Shown: positions 18,433 through 29,038, counted from the first letter of the stretch. The stretch is 61,586 nt of DNA from an uncultured Saprospiraceae bacterium (GCA_937928405.1 CALFWZ010000009.1:1-61586), one strand, 5' to 3'. Notes: generated from the letters alone by a model not told the origin. Program-made: numbers and translations.

Positions 18433-19812
18433 CTACTCTTTAACCATCACCTTTTCTGTTTGCACCTGACCGTTTATTTCGGCTACCAGAAAATACATCC
18501 CTGGAAGTGGTAGGTAGAATTCCTTTTCCCAATCAGTCGTAGTATCCGCGGCAGGAAGATCTTGTGCCCAAACTTGATTTCCGATACCATCAAAAATGCG
18601 AATACGAGAGGGCTGATTTTTTGGTTTATGAAATCGCATGGTAAATACACCAGTATTTGGATTAGGATAAATCTCAACAATTCCCAGATTTGCTTTTTCT
18701 ATCCGTACAACTTGGATATTGGCGTATGCAATTTTTCCATCAAAATCTATTTGTTTGAGGCGATAATAATTATCTCCCGAAAGCGGATGCTCGTCTATAA
18801 AAGAATAATCTTGCACTTGGTCTGTGGTACCGTTGCCATGCACGAAGTGGAGGGTTTCCCAGGTTCGATTGTCAGAACGTCTCTCTATTTCAAAACCATG
18901 ATTATTCAATTCTCGGGTCGTTTTCCATGTTAGCTCAACCTTTCCTTTATTTTCATAAGCATTAAAATGAGCTAAAGTGATAGGCAATGGTAATAATGGA
19001 AGTGGTTCACAATACGTACGGTGTGCTAAGGAGGAATCCAAAATAAAAGGATTCGGTATACTATCTTGATAACCGGCAATTCTGTAGGTCCTTACCCATT
19101 CTAAAGAATCTATCGGATCTTGAATATGCCAATCACATAGCGTCTCTCGCTGTCGTTCAAAAAAAGTAGAATCGGCAGCCAGGGCATTATCTTTATAGAT
19201 GGTAAAAAAGTAAAAAACCGCACGAGCAATATTTCCTTTAAACGCTTCTCTAGGCTCGAAGATACTGTCTATCCTTTCACTAAACAAAGCGGTATCAAGC
19301 AACGGAATACTATCTAGCTCTTGATCCAGATAAAACCAAGAAGTCGTCAGGCTGTCTTCGATTTCTAAAAAAGGAGAATTACCTCTAGCTTCATTCACCG
19401 CTACTCGCGTAGGGAATAGATGATGTAGATCTGAAAATCCATTGCCATTCCCATCGTCCTCATCGGCGCCTTTACTTCTAGGATAAGTGTGCTCGGCATT
19501 GATGCCATCCGGAGAGCCACTCATAAATAAATGAATGGAAGGGTCTACATCCGGTGGTAAATAGAGGGCATGACCACTATAGACCCCAGTGACCGTATCG
19601 GCAACGTTGTCAATAATTCCATACATGGTATCTCTAGCTTGGCTGTAATTAAGTACCGTGGTAGTCGTATACGTATTGGCCAATTCCATCAGAAGGGTAT
19701 CACCTTCTAGATCAGGAAATACCGGTGTGTAGATCTGACTAGATAAAAATAAAGGGAAACAAAAAAATAAAAAAAATAATGTTTGGGTAAAAGCTCGTGT
19801 TCTAGTTCTCAA
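18433..19812 (-). CDS. Secreted endonuclease I with T9SS sorting domain
   Basis: A 459-residue exported nuclease. A signal peptide occupies about 1-26. The endonuclease I core is at about 50-250, with N105-A-E-H108-TYPRS, the SDLHH-LFPT active-site stretch (H130, H131) and VNEARGNSPF (N140), the His-Me finger pattern. A fibronectin-like segment (VELTWKTTRELNNHGFEIER) follows, then a T9SS type A tail (VEIYPNP...). It would degrade extracellular DNA and RNA for nutrients or against competitors. It is monocistronic. Confidence 0.92.
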   Translation of the reverse strand: MRTRTRAFTQTLFFLFFCFPLFLSSQIYTPVFPDLEGDTLLMELANTYTTTTVLNYSQARDTMYGIIDNVADTVTGVYSGHALYLPPDVDPSIHLFMSGSPDGINAEHTYPRSKGADEDDGNGNGFSDLHHLFPTRVAVNEARGNSPFLEIEDSLTTSWFYLDQELDSIPLLDTALFSERIDSIFEPREAFKGNIARAVFYFFTIYKDNALAADSTFFERQRETLCDWHIQDPIDSLEWVRTYRIAGYQDSIPNPFILDSSLAHRTYCEPLPLLPLPITLAHFNAYENKGKVELTWKTTRELNNHGFEIERRSDNRTWETLHFVHGNGTTDQVQDYSFIDEHPLSGDNYYRLKQIDFDGKIAYANIQVVRIEKANLGIVEIYPNPNTGVFTMRFHKPKNQPSRIRIFDGIGNQVWAQDLPAADTTTDWEKEFYLPLPGMYFLVAEINGQVQTEKVMVKE

Positions 19813-20057
19813 AATAAAGCAATCAATTTATAGGTTTGTAAATGGATATAAGTCCACACAAAATACGAAAATAATTCTTGTAGATGAATAAGTGGCAGCC
19901 TCTAAAAATTTGACATAATAAAAGAAGTGCAAAAAAGGCAAGCACATAAACTTTAAAAGTCTATAATTGCAAACTCCTATACAAATTAAGCGCTAAAGAA
20001 TCCTTGAGTAAAGCATTAAATTATGGTACTTTCGATCTTCAATTAAATCAACAGCGA

Positions 20058-22061
20058 ATGAGGTTTTTTAGACTTTGGCTATTATTTTTATTTTTTACCA
20101 CTCAAGTTTATGGACAACCTTGTGGCGTTCCTTTTTCCCCTTCCAACACTTGTCAAACGGCGCCTTATGTTTGCACTTTAGACGGCTATTGTGCCAACAA
20201 TCAAGGAGCAGTCAACTCTGGTACGCCTAATGCATTTTGTGGCGGTGTAGAAAATAATAACTGGGTAAAATTCGTCGCAGGAAGTACCTCCTTTGAAATA
20301 AAAATTTCCGTAAACAATTGTCAAACCGGTCAAGGGCTACAAGCGCAATTCTTTTTTACAGAGGATTGTCAATTTTTTGAATCGGTCACCAATTGTCTCA
20401 ATCCCGTCGCTAATAATCAATCCGGAACCTTAGTCGCCAATAATTTAATTATTGGGGAGACGTATTATTTTATGATGGATGGAAAAAATGGGGATGTTTG
20501 CGATTATCAATACGAATTGATTCAGGGAGAAATCCTTTCTCCTGCCGGTGTGTTAGTAGATCCAATCAGCATTTTGTGTGAAGATGGAACCTTGGATATT
20601 ATTTCTACGGCCGTTTCTCCCAATACAAATTCTACCTATCTCTGGACAACCTTAGATGGTAATATTATTTCAGACCCATCGGCTAGTTCTATTACCGTGG
20701 ATGCACCTGGCGTTTACGAAGTTTTTATTGAAGACGATCAAGGTTGCACCGCCACCACGATGGTGGAAGTTGTGGAAGAACCGACGCCCGTTTTGGATTT
20801 CGATTTTATTTCCCCGTTAAATTGCTTGAATAATCTAACGCAAGTATTACAGGTCAATGTGATCGGAGGAAATCAAGGATATGATTTTTTATGGACTACC
20901 GCAGACGGAAATATCCTGCAAGGAGCCAACACGCCAAGTCCGGAAGTGGATACGCCGGCGGAATATGAAGTTTTGGTCGTCAATCAAACCACTGGCTGTT
21001 CTACTACGGGTTCTGTAACAGTCACCGTAGATATTGAAACACCCGTCGCAATGGCCACTGCTGGCGGCGAATTAAACTGCTTGGTGGGTGATATAACATT
21101 GAGCGGAGCAGGATCTTCTTTGGGCGGAAATTTTTCCAATCAATGGTCTACTGCTGACGGCAATATCCTCAGCGGCGCCAATACCCTCACGCCATTAGTC
21201 GATGCGCCCGGCACGTATGAATTATTGGTGACCAACACAACCAATGGATGTACCGCAACAGCTTCTTCTTTAATCACCTTAAACGAAGCAGAACCAACCG
21301 GTGCGGATATTAGCTTATTGCAACCGTGTTTTGGAGAACCTCATGGTAGCATTATTGTCAATGATATTTTCGGTGGAATTGCTCCCTATAATTATTCTTT
21401 GGATGGTGAGAATTTCAGTACTGAAAATGAGCGAAATTTTCTAGAACCAAATACCTATGCTTTAACGATTCAAGATGAAACGGGTTGTGAATGGGATACC
21501 ATGCTAACCATCGCCACCCGACAAGAATTAATCGTAGACCTAGGTCCCGACGAAACAATCCTTTTGGGTTGTGCATATGATTTAGAAGCATTTATTAATT
21601 ATCCACTAAACGAAATAGCGGAAATAAACTGGACGCCTGACCTAACTTGTGAATTTTGTACAGATACTACTTTGATTCCACTCAATAACCAAATGTATTC
21701 AGTTCAGGTGATTGATCTGAATGGTTGTGAAGCAGTGGATACGGTTTCTTATTTGGTTAAAAAAGACAGAAATATCTATATTCCAAACGCCTTTTCTCCG
21801 AATGCAGATGGACGGAATGATTACTTTATGGTCTATGGTGGAAAAGATGTTTTAGAAATTAGAACATTTAAAGTTTTTAGTCGCTGGGGCGAATTATTGA
21901 TAGAACATAATAACGTCCCTCCCAATGATTTGACTTACGGTTGGGATGGAAATATGAATCGTGAAAAGCTCAATAGCAACGTTTATATTTATTATATAGA
22001 AGTCGTATTTCTCGATGGCTGGGTTGAGATGTACCAGGGGGATGTGACGTTGGTGAGGTGA
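20058..22061 (+). CDS. Surface protein with gliding-motility-type (CHU) C-terminal domain
   Basis: A 667-residue protein from the ATG at 20058 (signal peptide ending TQVYGQ); an upstream TTG at 20004 would hide the signal peptide. The N-terminal third has many Cys in a CUB/jelly-roll-like domain. Three Ig-like repeats follow with the pattern LWTTADGNIL...VDAPG-YE. A SprB-like segment (GEPHGSIIVNDIFGG) comes next. The last 95 residues are a gliding-motility-associated C-terminal domain (YIPNAFSPNADGRNDYF, FSRWGELL, WDGN), a type B T9SS signal. It probably acts as an adhesin. Confidence 0.9.
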   Translation: MRFFRLWLLFLFFTTQVYGQPCGVPFSPSNTCQTAPYVCTLDGYCANNQGAVNSGTPNAFCGGVENNNWVKFVAGSTSFEIKISVNNCQTGQGLQAQFFFTEDCQFFESVTNCLNPVANNQSGTLVANNLIIGETYYFMMDGKNGDVCDYQYELIQGEILSPAGVLVDPISILCEDGTLDIISTAVSPNTNSTYLWTTLDGNIISDPSASSITVDAPGVYEVFIEDDQGCTATTMVEVVEEPTPVLDFDFISPLNCLNNLTQVLQVNVIGGNQGYDFLWTTADGNILQGANTPSPEVDTPAEYEVLVVNQTTGCSTTGSVTVTVDIETPVAMATAGGELNCLVGDITLSGAGSSLGGNFSNQWSTADGNILSGANTLTPLVDAPGTYELLVTNTTNGCTATASSLITLNEAEPTGADISLLQPCFGEPHGSIIVNDIFGGIAPYNYSLDGENFSTENERNFLEPNTYALTIQDETGCEWDTMLTIATRQELIVDLGPDETILLGCAYDLEAFINYPLNEIAEINWTPDLTCEFCTDTTLIPLNNQMYSVQVIDLNGCEAVDTVSYLVKKDRNIYIPNAFSPNADGRNDYFMVYGGKDVLEIRTFKVFSRWGELLIEHNNVPPNDLTYGWDGNMNREKLNSNVYIYYIEVVFLDGWVEMYQGDVTLVR

Positions 22062-22240
22062 TATAAATAAGGTCAAATCACTCGCTATGAAAATGAATAC
22101 TAATATTGGGCATATAAAAGATTGACTCATTCGTTTGAGTGATGGTCAGAAAATAGAGGGCATATAACACACTTTTCGGCATACCACCCTCCATAATTTT
22201 TTTTTAAAACTTAAAAGACTTGTTTTTTGCTTAAATTTAA

Positions 22241-24316
22241 TCATCTTGAACTAATCAAAATACTATCAATTCTATTTATTCTAAGTATATTATTAAGCCA
22301 GATACTATCATTTCTAACATCCGCCCCGATTGGTTTTTGACCTAAATACTTAGCGACATAAAAATACTCTTTGGCATATCCATATCCAGAGGTGTCGAGC
22401 CGAACCAGATTTTCGACTTTATTTATCCAATGCAAGAATCGATAATTAATACGCTCTTCGACAATTTGTTTTTTTCCTTTTACATATTTATCAACTGAAA
22501 TTTCTAATGCTTCCTCATAACATTTTAATGCTTTAAATAAAAGTGTATCATTAGCAGAATCTTTATAGCTTTGGTCCATAAACCTGTCTCCCTCTTCTAT
22601 TAATCCTTTGAGAATAATACACTTTGACTCTAGGGAATCTACTCTTAAGGCATTTGATTTTAATTGAGCTTCATATTCTTTAAAATTACCTAAGTATTTT
22701 CTGACATTCCCCAAGTCTTCTCTAACCCGGACTATATCCTTTAAAGCTTGGTTAAAATTACCTCCCGCTATTCGGGTCTCGGCGGTGGATAATTGCTTTT
22801 CGAAGCTAAGCTGTTCTACTTTATTTCGCTCAACACCTGCATCCCAAAAGCCATATATCGCTAGAACAAGAAGTACTCCTATGATCGGTAACAAAACTTT
22901 TCTTACTTTCCCTGCTTTTATTTCTGCCTTTTCCTCCGCCTTTTTCTTTTTTACTTCTTCTACATGCGTTCTACTTTTTTCAATATAATTTAAAATATCA
23001 TCCCCCAACCTATCAGACAAAGAAGGAAGGTCATCTTCGTAGCGATCTATTTTTTTACCCGACAGTAGATTGTCCTCTATTTTATTTTTATCGTAATCAT
23101 TAAAGTAATTTTTTAAACTTCTTAAAGTATCATCTCTTTGGCGTTGTTGATCCGTTTTTTTTTGATTAATAAGTTGTGCCAAACTATCATGTGCCAATTC
23201 AAAAGCAGTATCATTTTCAGTAAAACGAATGATTCTACGTGCATCCAATGAATTGATTGCATAACTTAGAATTGAATCTGATAATTTAGGAAAATGGTTT
23301 TTATACTTAGCATCAATTTTTATAATATTTTTGTGCTTATTATGTTCTACTCTAGTAAAATGGATAGGACATTTTGTTCCATCTTCTGTAATCAGCGCGT
23401 TTAATATTTCATGAACGGTCTCCGGTGGGATTTTTTCGGTTCCTAGGTTTTCCAAAATCTTCTGCAATTCTTCTTTTTGAGCATCTAAAAAACTCTCTAG
23501 CACGTTGTCAATATTACCTATTTTATCAACTTCCTTTTCTGTAAAGATTAAAGAAGGTAGTTTTTCATCAATGCCATTTGGATAAGTTTTGTAATAAGTC
23601 TCGATATAAAATTTATCAAGGTAAACTTGCAAGTAAGGGAGTTGAATTCCAGATGTTTTTTTACTTACATTATCTATTATGTTATTGGCTACTTGCGGTT
23701 CTAGGTCAATGTTAAGCTGTTGGCAGGATGATTGTATAACTTCCATCGCTCTTTTTTTACCCATAGGTTCTACTCTCAATCGAAAGTCAAAAATACTTGG
23801 GATACGGCTTTCAAAATCATACAATTGACCAATGTATTCTTCTCTAATGATTAAAATTATTCGAGATAATAACTTAGCATCTAAAAGCTCCTTTATATTG
23901 CTGACAAATTCCTCTTTTTCTTTGTCATTCCCAAGAATAAAAAGTTCTTCTAATTGGTCAAAAATAATATAAACAGGCCGATAATATTTTCTAGATAAAT
24001 AACTGACCTTTTCGGCCAAGTTCCGGTTTTTATGATCATAAATATATTTGTCTAAAGTTGAATTCAACGAATAATTAATATTCTCATTACGACGAATAAA
24101 AAAAGGAAGCCAGTCAGGACCTTCAAATTTATTAGCGAGGCCACATTGAACAAGACTCGTTTTGCCCGTTCCAGATAAACCATAAAGAAGTATCAAAGGA
24201 GATTCAAACACCATATTATAGAGTTCCGATATTTCCTTATTTCGCCCGAAAAAATAGTCCCCGTCTTTGCGTGTAAACGAGTCTAAGAATTTAAAAGGGC
24301 TTTTTATTTTTTCCAT
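22241..24316 (-). CDS. nSTAND1-type ATPase with single membrane span
   Basis: A 691-residue STAND NTPase. It has an N-terminal FGR-KEIS segment, a Walker A G46-L-S-G-T-G-K-T-S54 and a Walker B with the nSTAND hallmark IIFDQLEELF (about 117-126). A winged-helix/helical arm carries FELAHDSLAQ. A Lys-rich stretch precedes one transmembrane helix at 475-494, and a helical, TPR-like tail fills 495-691. By the positive-inside rule the ATPase is cytoplasmic and the tail periplasmic. It is the last gene of a five-gene operon, 31 nt behind the CHAT protease. STAND proteins act as signal-gated switches; control of CHAT is inference. Confidence 0.85.
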   Translation of the reverse strand: MEKIKSPFKFLDSFTRKDGDYFFGRNKEISELYNMVFESPLILLYGLSGTGKTSLVQCGLANKFEGPDWLPFFIRRNENINYSLNSTLDKYIYDHKNRNLAEKVSYLSRKYYRPVYIIFDQLEELFILGNDKEKEEFVSNIKELLDAKLLSRIILIIREEYIGQLYDFESRIPSIFDFRLRVEPMGKKRAMEVIQSSCQQLNIDLEPQVANNIIDNVSKKTSGIQLPYLQVYLDKFYIETYYKTYPNGIDEKLPSLIFTEKEVDKIGNIDNVLESFLDAQKEELQKILENLGTEKIPPETVHEILNALITEDGTKCPIHFTRVEHNKHKNIIKIDAKYKNHFPKLSDSILSYAINSLDARRIIRFTENDTAFELAHDSLAQLINQKKTDQQRQRDDTLRSLKNYFNDYDKNKIEDNLLSGKKIDRYEDDLPSLSDRLGDDILNYIEKSRTHVEEVKKKKAEEKAEIKAGKVRKVLLPIIGVLLVLAIYGFWDAGVERNKVEQLSFEKQLSTAETRIAGGNFNQALKDIVRVREDLGNVRKYLGNFKEYEAQLKSNALRVDSLESKCIILKGLIEEGDRFMDQSYKDSANDTLLFKALKCYEEALEISVDKYVKGKKQIVEERINYRFLHWINKVENLVRLDTSGYGYAKEYFYVAKYLGQKPIGADVRNDSIWLNNILRINRIDSILISSR

Positions 24317-24347
24317 CGATTGAAGTTTAAATATTATTTTCTATCAT

Positions 24348-26129
24348 TCATGCATTCAACACAAAATTCATAAAGTGGTAAAATTGATCTTTGATTATTT
24401 GATAGTGGCCTTCATTCTTGATTTCGAGTTTCTCTCCCCTGTTATAGACATGATTAAAAGTGTAAATCTCATCATTGGTCCTTGTTTTTTCTCGAATAAA
24501 AAAGTGATATATCTTTGTTAATTTATTAGCAAGTGGATTAAATCCATTATCGTCAATTATAAATGGCGTTAGATTCAAAGACTCACGATCCTTTTGTTTT
24601 TCTTGGCTTTTTTTGAGTAGTAGAACAGAATTAGTAAATTTAGATTTATCATCTTCCTCTTCAATTGCTTCTAAAAGGTGAATTGGTTTTTGAGACGTGC
24701 TATAATTTGCTACTAAGGGAACTACAGTATGCTTGTAAACAACCTCATCCTCAGATTTATGTCTGTATTTTTTTACACTAATCCCCCTCACTGAAGCCAT
24801 GCTATAATTTATGATAAACGACAAACAACTATAAATATTCGCCAAATGATTTTCCGTAGCAAGGCATTTTCTTTCCAAGTCTTGATCTGATAATTGTTTT
24901 AAATCTATCAACATTAAATCCTGCATATAATTGATAGAATCATTAAATAAAACATGACTTTCGTCAATCAATACTTCGGAATGGTTCCATTCTTCTAAAA
25001 AATTTTTTATTCCTTTTTCCTGAAATATTTTATTAACAACATAACAGATAGAGGTTAGAGAGAAATATTTTCGCTCACTTAATGTAATCGTAAAAACTTT
25101 TTTTAATGCGGAATTTTGGTCTTTATTTAGTTTTAAATCACGATTGATTTTTTCATCCCAAAGTTGTGCTAAATGAATAAAAACGACGGTTTCAATCATA
25201 GTTTTATAAGCACTGATCATCTGATACATTCTATCAACCCCTATACGGTTATAAAATTTTAAATCCTCTTTTTCGTCTAATTCTCCTTCTTTAGAAAATA
25301 ATTTTCGTATTTGCTCGCTTAGTGGAAAGGGTAAGGCTTCTAAAATTTTTGTTACTTGATCTTCTTCTTTTAAAATAGAATCCTCTATGGCTCTTTCAAT
25401 ATCTGAATTATATTTAGCAAAGGCGGTAAAAAGTTTTTCTCTTAATGTTTTATTTATAAGACTTTCTTCACCATCATTTGAAGTTCGATATTTTTCTAGA
25501 ATATTGAGCAGACTTGACTCTTTATAACTCAAAATCCCCCATACTATCTCATCTAATTCAATTGGAGTTTCCAAGGCGAGACCACGAGTGTCTCTAATCT
25601 TCTTTCCCGTATAAACTTGTGCCGATTTGATAGCTTCTTCATGGGCTTGTCCAATACTTAATTTTCTCAAACAGAAGGCCTTCCAAAACCCAATACTGTA
25701 GTGTGTTGCTGCCTCGTCTTTTACCTCAGAACTCGTATAAATAACAATCTCAATATTGGGAATTTTTTCAAGAATAAAACGCACTTGCCCTTCTGTCGAA
25801 CAACCATTTAATATGATCATTTTAAGACAGGGACAAGCCGCTAAAAGTTTGATGATTCCTTTCGGATTCGCGATATCGTCTTCTAATAGCAACCGATCTC
25901 TTCCTGCATGTCCGCTATATTGAAAGTAGATTAGTTCGTCTTGGTACTGAATTAAATTTTTCACGATACTTGCTCGAGTAGCAAAAGAATCTCTTACCAC
26001 AACAAAATCACTATTATTTCTAGCGGATAAAATTTTATCGACTTCTTCATCTTCCTTTTTTAAGGTAGGCAAAGGATTTTCTCTAGAGTTGGCAAATGCG
26101 GTATAAATTATAGGTTTTTTATTACTCAC
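24348..26129 (-). CDS. CHAT-domain (caspase-like) protease
   Basis: A 593-residue cytoplasmic protein. The N-terminal 170 residues are a CHAT cysteine-protease domain with the catalytic dyad visible as YSGH74AG and LNGC110ST, each after a hydrophobic beta strand. The rest is helical with no recognised domain and no membrane span. CHAT proteases are the bacterial relatives of caspases and separase and act as effectors in several immune systems. The neighbours, a STAND ATPase and a WD40 protein, resemble parts of apoptosis-like switches. Target protein unknown. Confidence 0.85.
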   Translation of the reverse strand: MSNKKPIIYTAFANSRENPLPTLKKEDEEVDKILSARNNSDFVVVRDSFATRASIVKNLIQYQDELIYFQYSGHAGRDRLLLEDDIANPKGIIKLLAACPCLKMIILNGCSTEGQVRFILEKIPNIEIVIYTSSEVKDEAATHYSIGFWKAFCLRKLSIGQAHEEAIKSAQVYTGKKIRDTRGLALETPIELDEIVWGILSYKESSLLNILEKYRTSNDGEESLINKTLREKLFTAFAKYNSDIERAIEDSILKEEDQVTKILEALPFPLSEQIRKLFSKEGELDEKEDLKFYNRIGVDRMYQMISAYKTMIETVVFIHLAQLWDEKINRDLKLNKDQNSALKKVFTITLSERKYFSLTSICYVVNKIFQEKGIKNFLEEWNHSEVLIDESHVLFNDSINYMQDLMLIDLKQLSDQDLERKCLATENHLANIYSCLSFIINYSMASVRGISVKKYRHKSEDEVVYKHTVVPLVANYSTSQKPIHLLEAIEEEDDKSKFTNSVLLLKKSQEKQKDRESLNLTPFIIDDNGFNPLANKLTKIYHFFIREKTRTNDEIYTFNHVYNRGEKLEIKNEGHYQIIKDQFYHFMNFVLNA

Positions 26130-26150
26130 GATATAAGGAATTAAAGAGGC

Positions 26151-28013
26151 TTAAGAATTCTTTCCATCATCTTCTTCACATTTTTCTAGATTTAGATTTA
26201 TTTTATGGGCATTCAGTGCTTGTAGTATATATTGGGGATTTGGAAAAATGGTCACGGCTCCTTTTTTTGTCACCACAATAATTTGGGCACCCTTGTCTAA
26301 AAATTGAACTTTTATAATCGGGGATTCAAAATATTGCTCTACAAACAAATCACCATTTATTTTCCATAATTCCAACTTCCCTTTATCAAAAGATGTTGAT
26401 CCTGTGGCAAACAATTGGCTATCCGGCGAAAATGCTACCGAAGAAATAAAACCATCTTTATCCGCATAAATTATTTTATCCTCTGTTTCACTGTAGAGGT
26501 GAACCATATTGCCAGCGACGGATACTGCATGGTTGCCATCTGACGAAAACAATACTTTTTTCACACTTTCTTTGTGCTTTTTAATCGCCTTTCCAAAGCT
26601 TGTATTATTATTTATCGATTTTTTATAACTAGCAAATTGAACCAGACCATTTCTAGCACCCGTCATAATTCTATCTTTACCAACTTTTGGATTAAATGCA
26701 ACCGTATAAACAGGAGCACCAGTATTATTCACGGTATGTACTGGCGAAGAAAGTGCCCCATTAACTAGCCAGACTTTAGCTTTTCCATCGTGACCAATGG
26801 TTGATAGATGCGTTTCTTCTGGCGACAATGACATTCCATAAATATATCGCTCCCCGTGGGTCAAGATCTCGGGTCGGTGGTTTAAATTGTCTAAATCCAA
26901 CACAAATACTTTACTGGCAGATCGAAAAAATGCTTTATTATACTTTTCACTAATTAGAATATCTAAGATGGATGTCTTCAAATCACCATCCTGCTCTAAG
27001 GTTATTAGGCTGCCTTTTTCTGACCACATTTTAATACTTCCATCTCTAGAAATAGTCAAGATTTTTTCGCGCTTTAAAAAAGCTCCCGCTACCACGTCCT
27101 TATGATCTAAGGAGATCAAGTTTGTATCACCTTCTCGCCAAATGTAAGAGGTAGCCTCCTTATTACCTAATATCATTTTTGTTCCGGTTGCTGAGAGAGT
27201 CGCAGAGATAATATGGTTATCACTTAGCATAGTAACAACCGAATCCATCCGACTAATCGAGTCCGCAGAAAAAGGTCGCATATTCCATAATTTCACAATA
27301 GAATCCCTTCCGATGGTCAATAATCTATGCTCATTTTGAGTGATTCTGAACTCCATAATTTCCTGGTGCCCCGTTATATTTTTATGCTGATACTTTTCAA
27401 AAACTGCATTTCCAAAAGCTTCAAATACGATGGCAGGCATAGGGATCGGCGAAATAGTATCTTCTACATTTTTTTTGTTATAACGCTCAATATTTTTATA
27501 CCCAGCATAAGCTAAGGATAACGCACAATCTACCTCTTTTTTCCTAAGCGCTTTTTGTGATTTTAAGGCATTCGCAATTGCGGTACTAAAAGCTGTTTCT
27601 CGTACCGCCTTTTTTTCTCTTCTATCTAGGTCTATATTGACATTCTCTAATCGAATAATTAAAGCTTCCGCCTTTCCTTTTAAGTTCAAAATACTGTCTT
27701 TGGAGCTCTGAAGAGAGTCTAGCGTTTTTTTTAATCTATCATCCGATGCTTTATAAGTTTTTTGAATCCAATCATCCAGTTTGTTTAATTTCATGATTCT
27801 TAAAGAATCATTATCGAGTTCCTTGCAATTCTTGGCAGCATAAAATCGATTATAAGCTTCCGCAAATTCCTTTCCCTCTCTAAAGTAGCGCCTCCCTTCC
27901 CTTAAAAGATGATCGTAGCAAGGTTTCTCTTTTTCCGTTTGACTATTGGCTTCTTGTATAAATAAGATCATAAAAAAGCTACAGCAAAAAAATAAAATGT
28001 AGATTCGTTTCAT
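26151..28013 (-). CDS. Exported WD40 beta-propeller protein
   Basis: A 620-residue protein with a signal peptide (1-25, ending EANSQ). A helical, coiled-coil-prone segment at about 30-200 follows (KTLDSLQSSKDSILNLK). WD40 repeats fill about 210-600, seen as repeated blade ends such as IVKLWN, SIKMWS, KAKVWL and KLELWK. It is predicted periplasmic. Within the operon (21 nt from CHAT, 11 nt from the upstream gene) it may bridge an outer-membrane sensor and the periplasmic tail of the STAND ATPase. This is inference from topology. Confidence 0.8.
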   Translation of the reverse strand: MKRIYILFFCCSFFMILFIQEANSQTEKEKPCYDHLLREGRRYFREGKEFAEAYNRFYAAKNCKELDNDSLRIMKLNKLDDWIQKTYKASDDRLKKTLDSLQSSKDSILNLKGKAEALIIRLENVNIDLDRREKKAVRETAFSTAIANALKSQKALRKKEVDCALSLAYAGYKNIERYNKKNVEDTISPIPMPAIVFEAFGNAVFEKYQHKNITGHQEIMEFRITQNEHRLLTIGRDSIVKLWNMRPFSADSISRMDSVVTMLSDNHIISATLSATGTKMILGNKEATSYIWREGDTNLISLDHKDVVAGAFLKREKILTISRDGSIKMWSEKGSLITLEQDGDLKTSILDILISEKYNKAFFRSASKVFVLDLDNLNHRPEILTHGERYIYGMSLSPEETHLSTIGHDGKAKVWLVNGALSSPVHTVNNTGAPVYTVAFNPKVGKDRIMTGARNGLVQFASYKKSINNNTSFGKAIKKHKESVKKVLFSSDGNHAVSVAGNMVHLYSETEDKIIYADKDGFISSVAFSPDSQLFATGSTSFDKGKLELWKINGDLFVEQYFESPIIKVQFLDKGAQIIVVTKKGAVTIFPNPQYILQALNAHKINLNLEKCEEDDGKNS

Positions 28014-28024
28014 TTTAAGTAATT

Positions 28025-29038
28025 TTAAAAAGTGTATTTAATACCTATCGCCAAATTGGAATCGAAAGAAATAGCGTCGATATTTAGCATATCTGAACTA
28101 GGGTCAACAAAACCCAAGTCTATTTTTTCACCTCTTCGCTTTCGCTTTTTTTTCTTTTTACATTGCGCACAATGTTCATTCCCTTGGCAGCAATATTTTA
28201 TGCAGGTATTTTTTCTTTCTTTATCTCTCAAGGATTGTATCCCTATCCAAGCAACCGAGGCAGCGATCAAACCTACTCCCCAGATATTTTGTCTTCTCTC
28301 ATTTTTTTTGATTCTGCTCGCTTCTTTATAATCTGCCTCAGTATCTGCTATATTTCGGGGATAGTTACGATAACGGTCATAGAATGGTTGGTACTCTTTA
28401 TCCACTAAGATTAGGCCTATCCCAACCCCTGTAACTACTACAGGAGGAATCCAAATTTTTCCTTTTTGATACCACTTTAAAGGTGGGCGATTACATTTGA
28501 CTTTTGTATTCCAAAACTTACCATAATAAGTTTTATAATTGAGGGATTGGACCCTCAGCAAAACTTTGATTTTTCCAGAAAGTAAAAAGGGATTAGCGTT
28601 ATTTGCATGGTTGGCAATGGTAATCGTTTTATGGGTTCCTTCTATCCTTGGTATAAATTTTCCATGATCACCATAAATATGTTCAGGATATAAAGGAAAC
28701 TCTTCTTTAGTATCAAGGTTTATTATCTTTTCTAAAACAATATGATACTCTTCTGCTTCTAACACTAGATCAAAATTAATTAGTAAATCTCCCGAGACTA
28801 CTTCTAGATTTACATTAGCTATCGAACTCCGACTACCCTTTTGAACTAGTGTATCTTGAAACTTGGGCTGATTGTCTTTTACAAACGAAAGATTATCAAT
28901 CGTCATCGCTAAATCTGTAGTATTAGTAATCTCGAATTGCCCCATATTCAACAACGTATTATTGTTTTCCTGAGTCCATCCTGTCATATTTAACAACAGA
29001 AATATAAAAACCAATAAAAAGGTTATCATCTTTTTCAT
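28025..29038 (-). CDS. Exported membrane-anchored protein of unknown function with Cys/Lys-rich segment
   Basis: A 337-residue protein with a signal peptide (1-23). A beta-rich N-terminal half of about 170 residues is followed by two hydrophobic segments (VVVTGVGIGLILV and WGVGLIAASVAWIGI, near 200-215 and 250-265). A cluster of five Cys (C-x3-CC-x4-C-x2-C) runs straight into a Lys/Arg-rich stretch, and the C-terminus ends in aromatic Phe. I do not recognise a family. It sits between the lipoprotein and WD40 genes and may help anchor the complex. Confidence 0.7.
   Translation of the reverse strand: MKKMITFLLVFIFLLLNMTGWTQENNNTLLNMGQFEITNTTDLAMTIDNLSFVKDNQPKFQDTLVQKGSRSSIANVNLEVVSGDLLINFDLVLEAEEYHIVLEKIINLDTKEEFPLYPEHIYGDHGKFIPRIEGTHKTITIANHANNANPFLLSGKIKVLLRVQSLNYKTYYGKFWNTKVKCNRPPLKWYQKGKIWIPPVVVTGVGIGLILVDKEYQPFYDRYRNYPRNIADTEADYKEASRIKKNERRQNIWGVGLIAASVAWIGIQSLRDKERKNTCIKYCCQGNEHCAQCKKKKKRKRRGEKIDLGFVDPSSDMLNIDAISFDSNLAIGIKYTF

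Noticed and set aside
22108..22167. Two copies of GGGCATATAA 50 bp apart in the gap between convergent genes
   Set aside because: Only 10 bp each, not in a promoter position; nothing else supports a function.
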